From positions 21,423,001 through 21,487,000 of the forward strand of contig OY540813.1 of assembly GCA_961205875.1 (NCBI GenBank): DNA of 64,000 bases, written 5' to 3'. The DNA comes from Sialis fuliginosa (Eukaryota > Arthropoda > Insecta > Megaloptera > Sialidae). This document shows positions 11,541-23,194 of the stretch, one piece after another; within the stretch, counting starts at the first letter, position 1; each line of letters begins with the position of its first letter. The notes beneath the pieces are model-generated. The model was not told where the DNA came from and ran no database searches. It worked only from the letters and a program-made list of their open reading frames with translations. Both the position numbers and the translations under genes were made by a program.

Positions 11541-12501
11541 TTTATCTATTTGGTGTAGAGTTGTTAGTTGTTAGGGATAGGCATATAGTTTTTTCTTAGA
11601 TTTGGTTTTGAATTTTGACACGGGTTAGAATACGGGACTTTATAACTTAGTATTTGGACTCAGACAACGAGTAAGAAACTATCCGAAATAACTATTAGTT
11701 TCAGTTTCCAATACGGAGTTGCGTAACATTCTTAATTTGATGTATAACAGTATCTACGTACGCCCATTTTTACCATTATTACAAAATTATGAATTATTTC
11801 GAGAGAAATTTTAATCCTTTAATTTTTTTGTTGATAATATAAAACAAATTAAAAAAACTAAGTTATGTTGGTTATACAAGTTACTCTTGCAAGGTCAATA
11901 GTCAGTTGATTGTCAAAAACCAGAAATATATGTTTTATACAGACATGCGGAAGTTTCAACTCGGAAAGATAAATTTCGTCGTTGTATAGTTTCACACACA
12001 TACACAGCCGTTGAAAGAACAGACTCTAAAGTCCACGATACGTGCGATTTACTATTTCACAGCCGTCTGAATCTGAAAATACACACTTTACATCGTACTA
12101 AATTTCAAAGCGAGTGTTTATAATTTCATTTGGCAGTCGTTCAAGCTTCGACAGCTCAGCCCACAGCTAGAACAATAGTGTATCTATTACGCATATATGA
12201 AAATGTTATTGCTAAGGAAAACTACTACTCATATTAACATTTATTCAGAAGAAATGTGAACAACATGCTACTCCAAATAGGAAATTTGTATGTAAATTAA
12301 CGCACCACTGATTTAGACAAGACCGTATTTTTTAACTTTCACAAAAATTATCCGTAACATGAAATTAATTATGTGAAACTAAAAGTAAACAAAGACCTCC
12401 CAATTTTTTGGCGTGTAATACAGTTATTATTTTTATTGTAATGTACCATATGATTGTTGTAAATACGTTAATTGATTATAATAATCTAACCTGTAGTATT
12501 A
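11541..12501. other. AT-rich non-coding stretch
   Basis: Nothing recognised. 11940-12170 is somewhat richer in GC but has no motif cluster or bounded frame. Confidence 0.4.
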
Positions 12502-12919
12502 GTTCTTAGTACCTCGACCCTTTTGTAAATTTATTACCATACTTCTGAAACTTCGGGAGTGGCTTCATTTGACGAGTTTAACAACTTTTTTATTTGCGAA
12601 AATTCTTAAAAATGGGGCATTTTCGAACGTGCAGCCACGGAATTTTCCTGGCAACGGACAGGAAAAACGGCCCAAGATATTTGTCGGACAAAATAACCAA
12701 TTTTTTCCGATTTTTTCACCATATTATCTTACAATTAGTTACAATCCATTGGTATTTTGTCCGACAAATATTTTCGGCCGTTTTTCCTGTCCGCTTCCCG
12801 GAAAAATCTGCACGTTCGAAAATGCCCCATTTTTAAGAATTTTCGTCAAAAAGAAGCCACTCACGAAGTTTCAGAAGTATGGTAATAAATTTACAAAAGG
12901 GTCGAGGTACTTAGAATTA
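12502..12919. mobile_element. 418-bp foldback element with about 170-190-bp arms
   Basis: The left arm begins near 12504 (TCTTAGTACCTCGACCCTTT) and the right arm ends near 12918 as its reverse complement. The arms match through GGGGCATTTTCGAACGTGCA and TTTGTCGGACAAAATA, with a roughly 40-bp loop around 12706-12748. The main difference is about 20 extra bases in the left arm near 12570-12590. The two open frames in the segment (118 and 80 codons) are consequences of the inverted repeat and are not treated as genes. No target duplication is obvious. If transcribed, it would form a long double-stranded hairpin. Confidence 0.75.
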
Positions 12920-14096
12920 CATTAGATAGATTGCAACATGCATTTATTGTTTAAATATCGAATCGATAATATTAATACTTTATTTTATGGTAACAAATAT
13001 TTTAGTGTGCTATAAATTTCCACTGTAGTTATTGTTACAGCCGCGCCATTTAAAATTTAATAATGCATTGATTTTTGCTATGTATTTATAGGTACCGTGC
13101 TAACTGCCAACAATAATAAGGCCCGCTATTAATTTTCATCATAAATAAACGGAAATAGCGAATCGGTTAAAAACACGGTATCATTAACTAACAAAACCAA
13201 GACTAATTAGTGCTTTTATGTATAATGAATAATTACTTTGCATCGCATTTGCAAATAGACAATATTTAAATTCAATAAAATACAAATAACTCAATTCCTA
13301 TGTGGTTATTTAAAAACGAAACACAGAGATGTGAATTTTTTTAAAAAGAACGAAGAATTTTACACCCTAATTTTATACAGTTAAAGTTAAAGTTGGGGAG
13401 GATTCATACATTTTTAATAAAATATAAATTTTTTGTCCAAAAACATTAAAAACCCAAAACAAAAGTTGTTTTTACTGGAAGTTTGGCCTTTTGTACATAA
13501 TATAACATTATTTGAAATAAATTGTCATATCTAAGTATGAATTTCATGTTTTGAAAAAAAAAATTAAAAAACTGTATTAAACCACTCCGACCCCGGGGAC
13601 CCTTGATACACATGTCGGGAAGGAATAATACACATATAAAAAAAGTTAGTTTGAAGCACAGTAACGTAATATTATTCATGCATATTAAAGATAGTTTTAA
13701 TATAGCTCATAACGAAAAATATTAAAACACAAAATAAAAACAAATTATAAATATAGGTTATGATGATAAAATAGCCAATTAACCAAATCATTTTGGACGA
13801 TAATAAAAGACGTTGGTCGGTCATCAGATCAATACAAACGAGAAGATCGGATGGTTCCATCAATATTATATATTACCAAACCTCTCCGTTTGTATTATAT
13901 AAACGCTCCCCGGATAATTTTTTTATAAAATTGTAAGTATGTTTTGAAAATAAAGCAACATTACAAACAAATAAATGTAACTGTTAAACTATATAAAACT
14001 AATTCATTCAAGATAACACAATTTGTTACTTTAAAATGATAATAAGTATTGATAATAATTAATAATACATATATTCCCTATAACTAAAAAAATAAA
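12920..14096. other. AT-rich non-coding stretch
   Basis: No gene or element recognised. Two minus-strand open frames of 63 and 77 codons overlap at 13672-13679 and look compositional. Confidence 0.4.
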
Positions 14097-14310
14097 ATAA
14101 AAACAAACTTGTTTGTTTAAACGTCAAAATTTATTAAAGAAGAGGAAAACGCAAGCTTTCGATTCACAGAATCATCGTCAGGCTATTAATAAAGATTTAA
14201 ATTTGAGAACGATGTTGTTATCTCAATAATATTCATGTGACTAATAATAAATTTTGACGTTTAAACAAACAAGTTTGTTTTTATTTATATTTAACGTCAC
14301 TAATATTATA
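14097..14310 (+). mobile_element. MITE copy 1 with palindromic ends (family shared with 28372-28604)
   Basis: Terminal inverted repeats of about 40 bp at 14097-14136 and 14245-14284 contain the 18-bp palindrome AAACAAACTTGTTTGTTT followed by AAACGTCAAAAT. The right side continues with TTAACGTCACTAATATTATA, which is also present in copy 2, so the element is longer than its inverted repeats. The interior contains the block CGATTCACAGAATCATCGTC. Copy 2 carries the same block on the opposite strand. Confidence 0.7.
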
Positions 14311-15094
14311 TTATTATTCCCTATAACTTATATTTCAAATATTTTTTCTACCAGAGCTGTTTTCAAAAATAATCAGAAATTTGCAAAACATCCGTTTTCA
14401 GAAAAAAAATTTTTTTTTCGATTTTTAAACAATTTTTTTTTTTTTGATAATCCATCAATCCAATTTAATGGCACTTGTAGTATATATAATAGCGGTACTT
14501 ATGGTTCATCAGAGGTAATATTACTATGATCTTCTGTACATAGTAAACCTGAAAAAAATTAATAAAATTTAAAAAATTGAAAACGCTATATTGTACTCTG
14601 AAGGTAATCACCATTATTTCATAAAATATACCTTTAATGTACCCAAATAACATATCAAAATCCAAAACTGATTCAAAGAGTATAAATAATCGTATAAATT
14701 CGCATGCGGGTGTGGCGTGGACGGACTAAATGCAAGTGTCTTAATACATTTAAAACATTTCTAATGTTGTCAAACAGGGCTGAATTAGCCCTGCGAGATA
14801 CTCGAAATTTTGACGGTGGTCCGTAACCTGACAAAGATAAAATATAAAGGCCGTAGCCAGAAAAGTATGGGTACCTTTGAATCAATTTAGCTATTTTTTT
14901 ATTGGTTCCTTTTTAAGTCACATAAAATCACCCTAAAAAGTTATGTTAGAAAATCGGAAAAAATTGTGTTTCGAAAACCATACTTTTTTGGAAGTTAATA
15001 TTTGGTCAGGATGAAGGTTACATAGAATGTGACTTTGAAACAAAATTAGCCAAATCAATGCAAAGGCCGATTTTATATTCTTACTCGGCTATAG
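14311..15094. other. AT-rich stretch
   Basis: Contains T-runs near 14405-14450. A more complex segment at 14690-14880 has no recognised frame, motif or repeat copy. Confidence 0.4.
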
Positions 15095-15290
15095 CTTTTC
15101 CTGTAACCGTTTTGACTGTAGAGCGTTCACAGACAGACCGACTGACTGACAGGCAGACAAACAGGGACCGTCAAAACTGTAAAAAAGGAAAATTCTTTTT
15201 TTTAAGTATCTGTAAAAAAATTGCGACAAAATGCTCCAAATTCAATTCACTCGATTTTTAAGCCACATAATTTTCCTCCGAAGAATTATA
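15095..15290 (+). repeat. Dispersed repeat with GAGCGTTCACAGACAGAC tail, copy 1
   Basis: The segment reads TTTTGACTGTAGAGCGTTCA then a CAGAC-rich tract. Copies with the same order occur at about 26435-26640 and 37410-37640. The latter two also share CATTGAGATAATGG and CTTTCAAAACG. The family has no coding content and resembles a decayed SINE or LINE end. Confidence 0.6.
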
Positions 15291-15359
15291 AATGCATAAA
15301 CGCTGCCAAATAAAAAAATAATTGATAGCGATAATTGGCAATATGAATGTTCAATTACG

Positions 15360-15610
15360 TTCACAAATATTCACACTGAAGGGCATTAAATGCGCTGATT
15401 AATTTCGGCCATTCCGTACCTTGCAGGTATGCGTAATGTGTGTTCACGTAGAGCGGAAGGGACAGGCCGTTTGTGCATAATTAACAGCAATAATACGTTT
15501 AGCAAACGTCTAGTTGAATGATTTAAAACATTCAGATGCCATTTTTGTGCGGTTTTACTATGTTGCTGTGTTGTTTGCTAAATTTAACCCGACGAGCTCT
15601 GCCTGCAATA
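15360..15610. promoter_or_regulatory. Candidate conserved non-coding element with a POU-IV-type site
   Basis: The sequence is of higher complexity and higher GC than its flanks and is not a copy of any repeat in the window. It includes TGCATAATTAAC near 15473-15484, which fits the Brn3/Acj6 (POU-IV) consensus GCATAATTAA, and AT-core homeodomain sites (CTGATTAATTTC near 15396). A CAG|GTATGC donor-like sequence lies near 15424. Regulatory function is an inference from composition and motifs. Confidence 0.3.
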
Positions 15611-16124
15611 TTAATGTTTTTTTTAACTTGTGTGTTTTTTTGTGATTGTTTTTGTTAATTTATACGGAATTATGTACGGAAAGAATTTTATATTAAGATA
15701 TACTGTGAATATCACTGTAACGAGGGGAAAAATGTTTGAAAAAAACTGTAAATAATACTGGTTACAAGGTATTTAACGTTATTGATAATAAATTCTAAAA
15801 TCTTATAAAAAGTATATAATGTATATTTTTACATTACAAAAACCGATTTGGATAAGGATTTAAAAAAACAACCCAAATACGTACTTATTCAGACTACTTA
15901 GAAATTACATTAAATATTCATAATTTGAAACATAAAAAAATTTTTTTTTTAATTTAAACAGAGTTTCTCATAATCGGGTCACAGAAAAGAATTTCGCGTG
16001 TTTATTGATGGTGCTTTGCTTGTTTTTATAACGTGTATGGGCTCCACAGTAAAATAAGTTTGGGAATCGCTGACCGCAAGAAAATTAACTAGAAACGGCT
16101 ACAAGTACATTATCCATAAATATA

Positions 16125-16680
16125 CAGTAAAAGCTCCTTATTCGCGCTTCCTTTATTCGCGTTTTCACTATTCGCGGATTAAAAAAATGCGACCCAATTC
16201 CTATATTCGAGGCTAAAGATTTCTTTATTCGCGGATCTAATCAGTACATACATAATAATAAAAAGGATTCCAATAGGTATCCAACCCAATATCTTAGTGA
16301 AGGTTTAAGAATGGCAAATGAGCTTTGTGATTTCTTTATGAAAATTGATCCGTCTATGGAACGAAGTCTTATTTTTAAGAGGCAAATTGCTAATGCCACT
16401 GCTGAATATCAGTCTGAATTGAAGGAGCTTTTAAAAACTGCCAAGCAAGAAAAAATTACAAAATTCTTTAAACCATTGCCTAAGCCTGAAGATAATAATT
16501 AATCAATATGGTCAAAAACTTCAATTAAATTGATTTTTTTATATTGTATTTGTTTATTTATTTTGTCACCTAGGAACGTATCCCCTATAATCCCATATAA
16601 ATTACCATTCCGTTTTCACGGTTTCTGTATTCGCGGCATATTTATGGAACATATACCCTGCGAATAAAGAGCTTTTACTG
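16125..16680 (+). mobile_element. Tigger/pogo-like element, internally deleted
   Basis: The 22-bp terminal inverted repeats are CAGTAAAAGCTCCTTATTCGCG at the left end (16125-16146) and its inverse at 16659-16680, with two mismatches. They are flanked by TA on both sides (16123-16124 and 16681-16682), as expected for pogo/Tigger insertions. TTATTCGCG-type motifs recur inside both ends. The interior keeps only the C-terminal part of a transposase frame joined almost directly to the left end, so the element is an internal-deletion derivative that cannot move on its own. Confidence 0.85.
16311..16502 (+). pseudogene. C-terminal remnant of a pogo/Tigger transposase with a PIP box
   Basis: This 63-codon frame ends in TAA inside the Tigger element. 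The frame is also open upstream of the first Met back into the left terminus (…YPTQYLSEGLR before the Met), so the Met is internal to the original protein and not a true start. Residues 46-53 read QEKITKFF, an exact match to the PCNA-interacting-protein box Q-x-x-[ILM]-x-x-[FY]-[FY], followed by basic and proline-rich residues. A C-terminal PCNA-binding motif is known from Drosophila pogo transposase, so this supports the family call. The DNA-binding HTH domains and the DDD catalytic core are missing. The remnant itself has no intact catalytic function. A role as a PCNA-binding micropeptide is possible but unsupported. Confidence 0.6.
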
Positions 16681-17221
16681 TATACATATTTTTGTTTGTC
16701 GATGTTCCGTCATGGGAGTGATAGCAGAGAAAATTCACTAATAGATAAATTGAGAAAACTGTTTTTATAATGTGCCATGTAGCATACGACAAAAAATAAT
16801 TTGACAGTTGAGTTCCATTACGATTTAGCAAATCTCATTATGCGATACCATAACGCGCTTAAGCACAAATGTACACCATCAAAGAAAATGGCCTGTAATT
16901 TAAATAAAAACTCGCTTGATGACAAACACACACACACACAAGCAGTGACTTTATTCATATTGTATATATCATATACATACAGTATGGTCCCGTACTGTAC
17001 TAAAAAGAATTTATGAGTTCATAATAAGCAGCGATTTTATACATAATTTATTAACTATATTCATTAAATTTCTCCCACCGTTAAAAACCTACCCATTATC
17101 CAATAATTAAATAAAATTAGTATAAAGTCACGAAATGTGCAAAATATATTAAATTATATATTTCATCTGGAAACCATTGTTATAATTACGTTTTTCCTAT
17201 ATTGTGTATACTTGTACGTTT

Positions 17222-17410
17222 TTGTAGCAATGGCAGATCTCGGAAGCACACACAATTACATAGAGTGAGCGTCACAACGCGCGCTCATTACGTCCGGTCT
17301 GCAGGTAGTCGGTCGGCCAATTAATGGACGTCACCATTTAGTGTCGCGTCAGGTGCATAACCATCATCGCTAATGTGTGTGTTGTGTGTATGCATGTAAG
17401 TATATAGTGG
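17222..17410. promoter_or_regulatory. GC-richer island, candidate regulatory element
   Basis: CpG-containing segment (CGCGCGCTCATTACGTCCGG) with GGACGTCACC (CRE-like) and CCAATTAATGG (homeodomain-like). A CTGCAG|GTAGTC donor-like site lies near 17300-17310. A short ATG frame at 17231 stops after 11 codons. It differs clearly in composition from both flanks. Confidence 0.25.
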
Positions 17411-17476
17411 CGAAAAGTACGGCAAGCTAAAAGAATATTCAAGCATTTATTTTTCTATAACCAAAATGGATTAGTC

Positions 17477-17608
17477 CAGCGTTTCTCAACCAATCAGAAT
17501 TCTCATCGCCCCCCCCCCACTCCCCCATCATACAATAATATTATTAAACCTTCTTTAGTTTTATTATGCCCCCCTAGGGGGGTGCGCCCCACAGGTTGAG
17601 AATCGCTG
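17477..17608. mobile_element. hAT miniature element with perfect 8-bp target duplication
   Basis: The ends are CAGCGTTTCTCAACC at 17477 and GGTTGAGAATCGCTG at 17594-17608, close to the CAGCGGTTCTCAACC termini of the SPIN type of hAT transposons. The inner right part CCCCCCTAGGGGGGTGCGCC also has the look of that group. The sequence GATTAGTC is present directly before (17469-17476) and directly after (17609-17616) the element, an exact 8-bp target-site duplication. The element is 132 bp long and non-coding. Confidence 0.88.
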
Positions 17609-17739
17609 GATTAGTCTCAATAGGGTGTTCCAGACCACCCATTCACTATGTTTTATGCCCAAACTATTGAAGATAGAGTTTTATAAAAAAACATTTACTG
17701 TATATATCGACCCTAAGAATTTAAGGAAAATAACTCCCT

Positions 17740-17770
17740 AACACCCCCCCCCCCCTTTGGGGGGGGGTTA
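17740..17770. repeat. Poly-C/poly-G hairpin
   Basis: A run of 12 C (17744-17755), then TTT, then 9 G (17759-17767), flanked by TAACA and TTA. It can form a hairpin or quadruplex structure. A degenerate 'AGGGTGTTCCAGACCACCC' end lies just upstream, near 17624-17642. Confidence 0.7.
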
Positions 17771-18769
17771 GTTTGAGTAGTACATGCCGGTTTATCAACA
17801 AAATCAAATGGAACGTTATATCCAAAAGTACATACTTTAAAGATCATAAAAAAGTAAGAAACTTTTGTAAAAAAAAATTTTCATACATTCAAATAATTTA
17901 GAAAATATGGCGACATGTTCCCAAATTATTTTAAATAATTTTTTTTATAAAATTTAAAATTTGTATACCTACTAAGACTTCATCCATATTTACTTGTGCT
18001 AATATTTTCATTGTTGTGTAAATATCTATTTCGCATTTATTTTGTACTTTAAAATGGCCGTGCTAAAATATATATTTCAATCTGAAAATCAATTTTACGT
18101 AGTTTATTATGCCGTTACAGAGATAATGCTGGTTGAAAATAGACTTTAAGCGTGGCGTTGACCGCTTTTAATATTACCATTGTCTGCAGTGACTTCAATT
18201 TTATTGTTAGGTTAACTATGCTCTCGAGAACTTTTATGTAGAATAAGTTTAACTCTACAAAAACGTCCAAATACAATTTTGACGTATCTCTTATAGTTTA
18301 GGCCAGAGAACGAGTTAAATGTTCCGCGCGCATTTTTTTACTTGCATGATTATAGGTACCTTATAGCACTTCAGAGAATTCTAGGAAGTTAATGCAGGTT
18401 TCATCAAAATAGTAATAATAATTATGAGCATAGAATACGAAAACTCTACGAGTAGGAAGTAAGATAAGATATTATATACATAAATGATTGTTTGATGTAA
18501 AGTTAAATTTAAGAATAATAATAATCATTATATTGAATTTTCAAAGTACCTGAAAGTTTTAGGATTGGTCCTACGAACCTTTTACTGATACAAAGCATTC
18601 AATTTAAATCCTCTCCTAAATTAAATGAAATTAAACTAAACTCCACGTAGTTCACGCCATAAATCAAAAACACAAACGTTCATAATTTAATCCAATTGAA
18701 ATAATTCACAACTATCTCGACTAATAAATAACAACAATTAATTCATTCCAACGCAAACTTTCCGCAGAC
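17771..18769. other. AT-rich non-coding stretch
   Basis: Nothing recognised. Confidence 0.4.
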
Positions 18770-18915
18770 TCAAAGTTAAACAGTTCGCGCAGGTCCCGTA
18801 AGATGGTTTACGGGTATCCGCATTCCCTCACTACTTCCGTCTCCAGGAAGTGTAACTAGTTCATGAACTGTACGTCGGGTCATTTTACGGTTCTGGGACG
18901 GCTTGGCCTGTTACA
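18770..18915. promoter_or_regulatory. Candidate conserved non-coding element with paired ETS-type sites
   Basis: GC-richer patch without repeat copies in the window. It holds ACTTCCGTCTCCAGGAAGT near 18832-18850, an inverted pair of GGAA ETS cores, and the near-repeat TTTACGG in opposite contexts near 18807 and 18882. Low in stop codons but with no splice-bounded frame. Function inferred only. Confidence 0.25.
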
Positions 18916-20409
18916 CACCTGAACAAAATATAGATTAACGCATATTTGTGTAAATATACGAAACCAAAATCCTATTTAGTCTATCTGTCTGTCTATCCGT
19001 CCTAATGTCTCATCTCGTCTTGTTCGTCAATTTTCGGAAATATGAATGTATTATTTATTAATATGAATATAAATATGTAAGAGAATAACAAAACGATACG
19101 AGAGCTTTCTTAGAAAATGAAATAAGATATGAGTTTGTTATGAATATAATGGTGTATTATTTACAACAAAATTCAAAACAAATATTTACGTTCAATTATA
19201 ACAAGAATATGAAATATACAGAAGTAACTTAGAATCTGGGTTAGAGAAATTTAATATTATATGTACGTTGGAAAAGTCACAATGATGATGATTTGAACGA
19301 TATATTTCCAAGCTAAATAAAAATAGGCCAGACACTAAGTATTTTGGAGTATAATATTTTTTTCATTTAATGGTTCTTTAGTGTCAGTAACAAGAAATCC
19401 TGATGTTTCCCCTTTCCACTTCGGAGTGGCGGATGAGAAAAAATATGTTTTTGTTGATTTCTCGATTTTCTGTGAACTTTACTGCAAAAATAGTTAAAAC
19501 TAATTAAATTCTCTGCAAAAAAAGTTCTACACATATTTTTTCGTTAAAATCGTATTTCACCATGATTATTTGATTTTTTTTAATTTAATATAAATATTCT
19601 CTTGTCATTTATATATTCTTTTAATTTTATTAAATCCAGTCAGAATTATTGCTGAATTTCGTAAATTTGTCTATAAAATAAAATATAATTTACAAAATTA
19701 TTTATAATATAAAAGCTAGGAAGAAAAATATTGAAAATAATATCCTGAATACCATTAAAAATACCAAATGTTAATAGTACAAAATTCATTTTTATATCGA
19801 TCATCGCTGGTATTATTCCTGACTATTTGTGACCTTTCCCTTCTTTAAAAATAATTCACTTTAATGACCATAAAACAATAAAAAAATAAAAAATAATTAC
19901 TTGAACACACTAAAATAATTTTTATATTATTGAAAAATTAATTTCTTCTCCCGCTTTATGAATTTCTTATATGCTGGTTTAACCTTTTGAAGAATGTGTA
20001 TGTAAGTTTAAATAGAATGGGAAGTTGCTGATGGTTCATTTTCTAGCGTGGTAGTACTAGAGGATAATCTCGAGAACATGAATGCAACAAAAATATGTCA
20101 CCTTTTGAATACTTACATATGTACATATATTCTCCGGAACCAAAAATTGTTGAACAATAAATAAAACTAGATTTAAAAAAAATTATAGTCCCGTTTAAAG
20201 TAAAACCCTTGATCCATTAACCCTTACATTAACATTAAAAGTGACAATATACGTAGTTCTACTGTATTAGTTGCTATTACTTTTTTTTCGATTTTTTTGG
20301 AAGTACTGTTTCATTCTAAATCATAATTTAAAAATTATTTTCTAACTGAAAACATGGTAAGTTTTATACAATAAATGTAGAAGTGTAGATTAAAATTAAA
20401 TGGTGTTTT
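18916..20409. other. AT-rich non-coding stretch
   Basis: A short repeat, AATGGGAAGTTGCTGATGG at about 20018-20036, recurs at about 53015-53033, so a small dispersed element end is likely there. Nothing else recognised. Confidence 0.45.
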
Positions 20410-20530
20410 GTTATATTTTCGCTTCGCTCTCGTTCAGTTGGCCCCTTTCGACCCGTAGGTATTAAAGACACAATACACATTGTCCAACAATGGACGGTGT
20501 TGTTTAAAGCTCTAAAGTACGTGGATAAAT
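20410..20530. promoter_or_regulatory. Candidate regulatory element with an inverted SOX-type pair
   Basis: CATTGTCCAACAATGG (20478-20493) places two SOX-type cores, ACAATG and AACAATGG, in opposite orientation. The segment is more GC-rich than its flanks. A very similar arrangement is at 25031-25048. Confidence 0.25.
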
Positions 20531-21352
20531 AGACATTGTTTGAGAATAGCAATTAATGAAAAATTAATATATCACGCTGTCAGTATGTAATCCGCTACGG
20601 TGTAAATTAAAGTGAAAACTCTGTTTTGTAAGGTCGGGAGTGCTTTTATGTTACAAGTAATGTGTAAATATTGCAAAACATAAATATACTGTATTGTATT
20701 ATTGCCTGGAAGAATAACGTATCAACGGAATTAAATATTTAAATTTCATTTAAAATAAATTAATATTTACAACTGTGGATTAACTCTTTTGATCAATATG
20801 TTGGTATATGTATTTATTTATTATTTTATTTTATCGTATAAGAAATTTTCTTTTAAATCAAACTTCAGTGAGTTTTCTCTTTACTATTTTTATTTCCCTA
20901 GTAATTAGTTTAAAGTAATTTTGTTAAAAAATATTTCAGAACACTAACGTTAGTTTTACTTCAAAAGATAAAACAGAAACATGGTGTTTGTTATTTTTAT
21001 TTATTTTTTGACAAAATGGCAACAAAAATTATTTTTAATACGAAATGTTTTAAAAACAACGTTTCTATGTTTTTTCTTTTGATTTAAAACCACCATAATA
21101 TTAAGAGTTAGCTACTGAAATTAAATCGAAAAGTTCTAAAATCATGTCTGTAATCAATCCACCATTTACTATAATTATGCAAAATCTTAGCTTATAAGGT
21201 GAAACGGTTCAGTTGTTAGGAGACTGTGAGAGACAGATTCCGATTTCGGTACAGAGCACTTATTGAAATTAAAAACTTTAGATCAACCGATGTGCAGTCG
21301 TTCAAAAATTCACAAGCTAATGTCTCATAGCTTTGACCAAAAAATATTTTAT
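20531..21352. other. AT-rich stretch with one dispersed-repeat tail
   Basis: At about 21160-21260 there is a copy of the repeat with AAACGGTTCAG and a GAGAGACAG tract also seen near 4740 and 38285. Nothing else recognised. Confidence 0.45.
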
Positions 21353-22270
21353 TTTTTACTTTCTTATACCCATGTATATGAAATATACATATAGTATAGG
21401 TAAGTAATAGTGAAGCCGATTTTTTTCGAAATCCGGATTTTGATGGAATTATCCATTTTGACCTTCCCTTAATCCATTCTGACTATTTTCGCCATGATGT
21501 CTGTGTGTCCGCGCTGTAAGTCATATACGACAAATCGTTAAAGGATAAAATTTTATATTTAAGATTAATTTTTGTCTGGGAAGAAAACGTCCTATTTTTG
21601 AAAACGATCTTTCAACCGGATACGGATGTTTACCTACGTCGATTTTTGAATTTTTCGAATTACTTTGAAACAATACGAAATAAAGAAAAATGGTCAAGTT
21701 AAAAAGTGTAGGTAATATCAATATTTAATTTATGTTTTATTCATTTTTTCGAAAAAAATTATTTTTAATTTTATTTTTAGATTATTATTATATTATTATT
21801 TTAATTCAAATGGTTCATAACAGATAAAGAATATCTGCCATGAGTGTCATGGGACTTTCTTATACGTATTACAGAAATTGAACAGTGTGCGTGTTTGCTA
21901 TAGGTACCATGGGACTTTCTTATACGTAATACTGATTGTGAGAGTGAACAGTGTGGGTGAGTCTTAGTAATTACCTATATAAAAAAATTATTTCTGGCTA
22001 AATCATAAATACAGGAAAAAAATGTATGGGGAATAAATTATAGATAATAACATACTCGACATTTTTTATCTTAAACATTTTTTTCTCATTTCAAAAATAA
22101 TTCGAAAATTCAAAAATTGACAAGAGTAAACATTCGTTTTCAGTTATGTAGAGAATAATATTATCTATATTAATCATTTTATTCTATCTTATTAGTTTGT
22201 CAGAAATGTTTTAATAAAATAAGAATCACGTATACTATTCACTGTTCACGTGGTTCCCAAGGCAGATATT
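21353..22270 (+). mobile_element. Dispersed composite element, copy 1
   Basis: The first half (21353-21830) and second half (21830-22270) are both found, inverted and in mirrored order, at 54616-56170, so the two halves form one repeat unit of about 0.9 kb. Shared landmarks are GAAATCCGGATTTTGATGG, AATGGTTCATAACA, CCATGGGACTTTCTTATACG and GAACAGTGTG. The second half has inverted ends (AATATCTGCC and GGCAGATATT) and repeats the CTTTCTTATACG block. No coding capacity. Confidence 0.7.
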
Positions 22271-22879
22271 TTAATAAAGATATTTTAATACAGACTGCCC
22301 CTCAAAGACTAACTATAACTAATTTCATTAAACTATTTACTGTCAAGAATATCGATACTAGCAATTAATTGAAAATATAACTTTTCATAACATATTAAAA
22401 GTTTAGTGAAAACAATTAGAACATTTATTAAAATGAACATGTCAATGGTTCCAAATGGGATAAAAAAATTGGTAGAGTAGTTTTTAATGAAGTATGATGC
22501 CCATGTACCTATTAAATACATACATACATATGTGTATATAAGTGTTTAAATACAAAAGGTACACTCCATCTATTCGCAGTCAACCGCAAGCCATTGTTGA
22601 ACGGTTAATCGTTGTTTGAAATCGTGATTAAAACTTTTAAACGTTGCTGCTTTTTAAGCTCTCTCTAAATCTGCATACGTGATTTTTTTGTAAAGGTACG
22701 GTCAGGACCGTCTTATGGATTTGAGTTTCATCTAAACAATTTCTTGTCAAAATATTTTCTTAAAATGGCAATATTTTCATCCTTTAAAAAAATGAACATT
22801 CTAAAATAAATTTAAAAGTTTTGTCAGTGTTTATTGAAAATACTTATTATATATTTTACTTTAAGTATTAATTTAAATA

Positions 22880-23171
22880 CAGTAGAACCTTCCTAAATGT
22901 ATACAGTTGGGAGATCACAATCTCTTTAAAAGTATATTTCCCCTCTATCCTCACATAATTGTTAAAAACTCACTTCACATAAAATTGTTTGATGCTTTTA
23001 TTTTTGGGTTGAGTGGAATAATTTCATTTAAAAACATTTAAACTTATGTGACAGTTATAAGCACAATCCACAGTTAAACATAACCTCAAATTAGCGTCTA
23101 GTGGTGGGAAAGAGTCCAAGAGGAAAATATACGTTTAAATAGGTTTTGATATCTTAAGAGAAGTTTTACTG
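22880..23171. mobile_element. Decayed Tigger-like miniature element
   Basis: The left end CAGTAGAACCTTCC follows TA. The right end inverted reads CAGTAAAACTTCTCTTAA. Both are typical of short Tigger/pogo derivatives, but the right TA is not preserved and the inverted repeats are imperfect. Non-coding interior of about 250 bp. Confidence 0.45.
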
Positions 23172-23194
23172 TTTTAGTTTCGAATACTACATTA

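Noticed and set aside
12569..12925. 118-codon open frame
   Set aside because: It lies wholly in a foldback. The absence of stops follows from the inverted arms, and the same arms give other overlapping frames.
17740..17770. G-quadruplex regulatory element
   Set aside because: The poly-C and poly-G runs are homopolymer tracts of the kind also found near 4540, 40629, 45049 and 56245, so slippage is a sufficient explanation.
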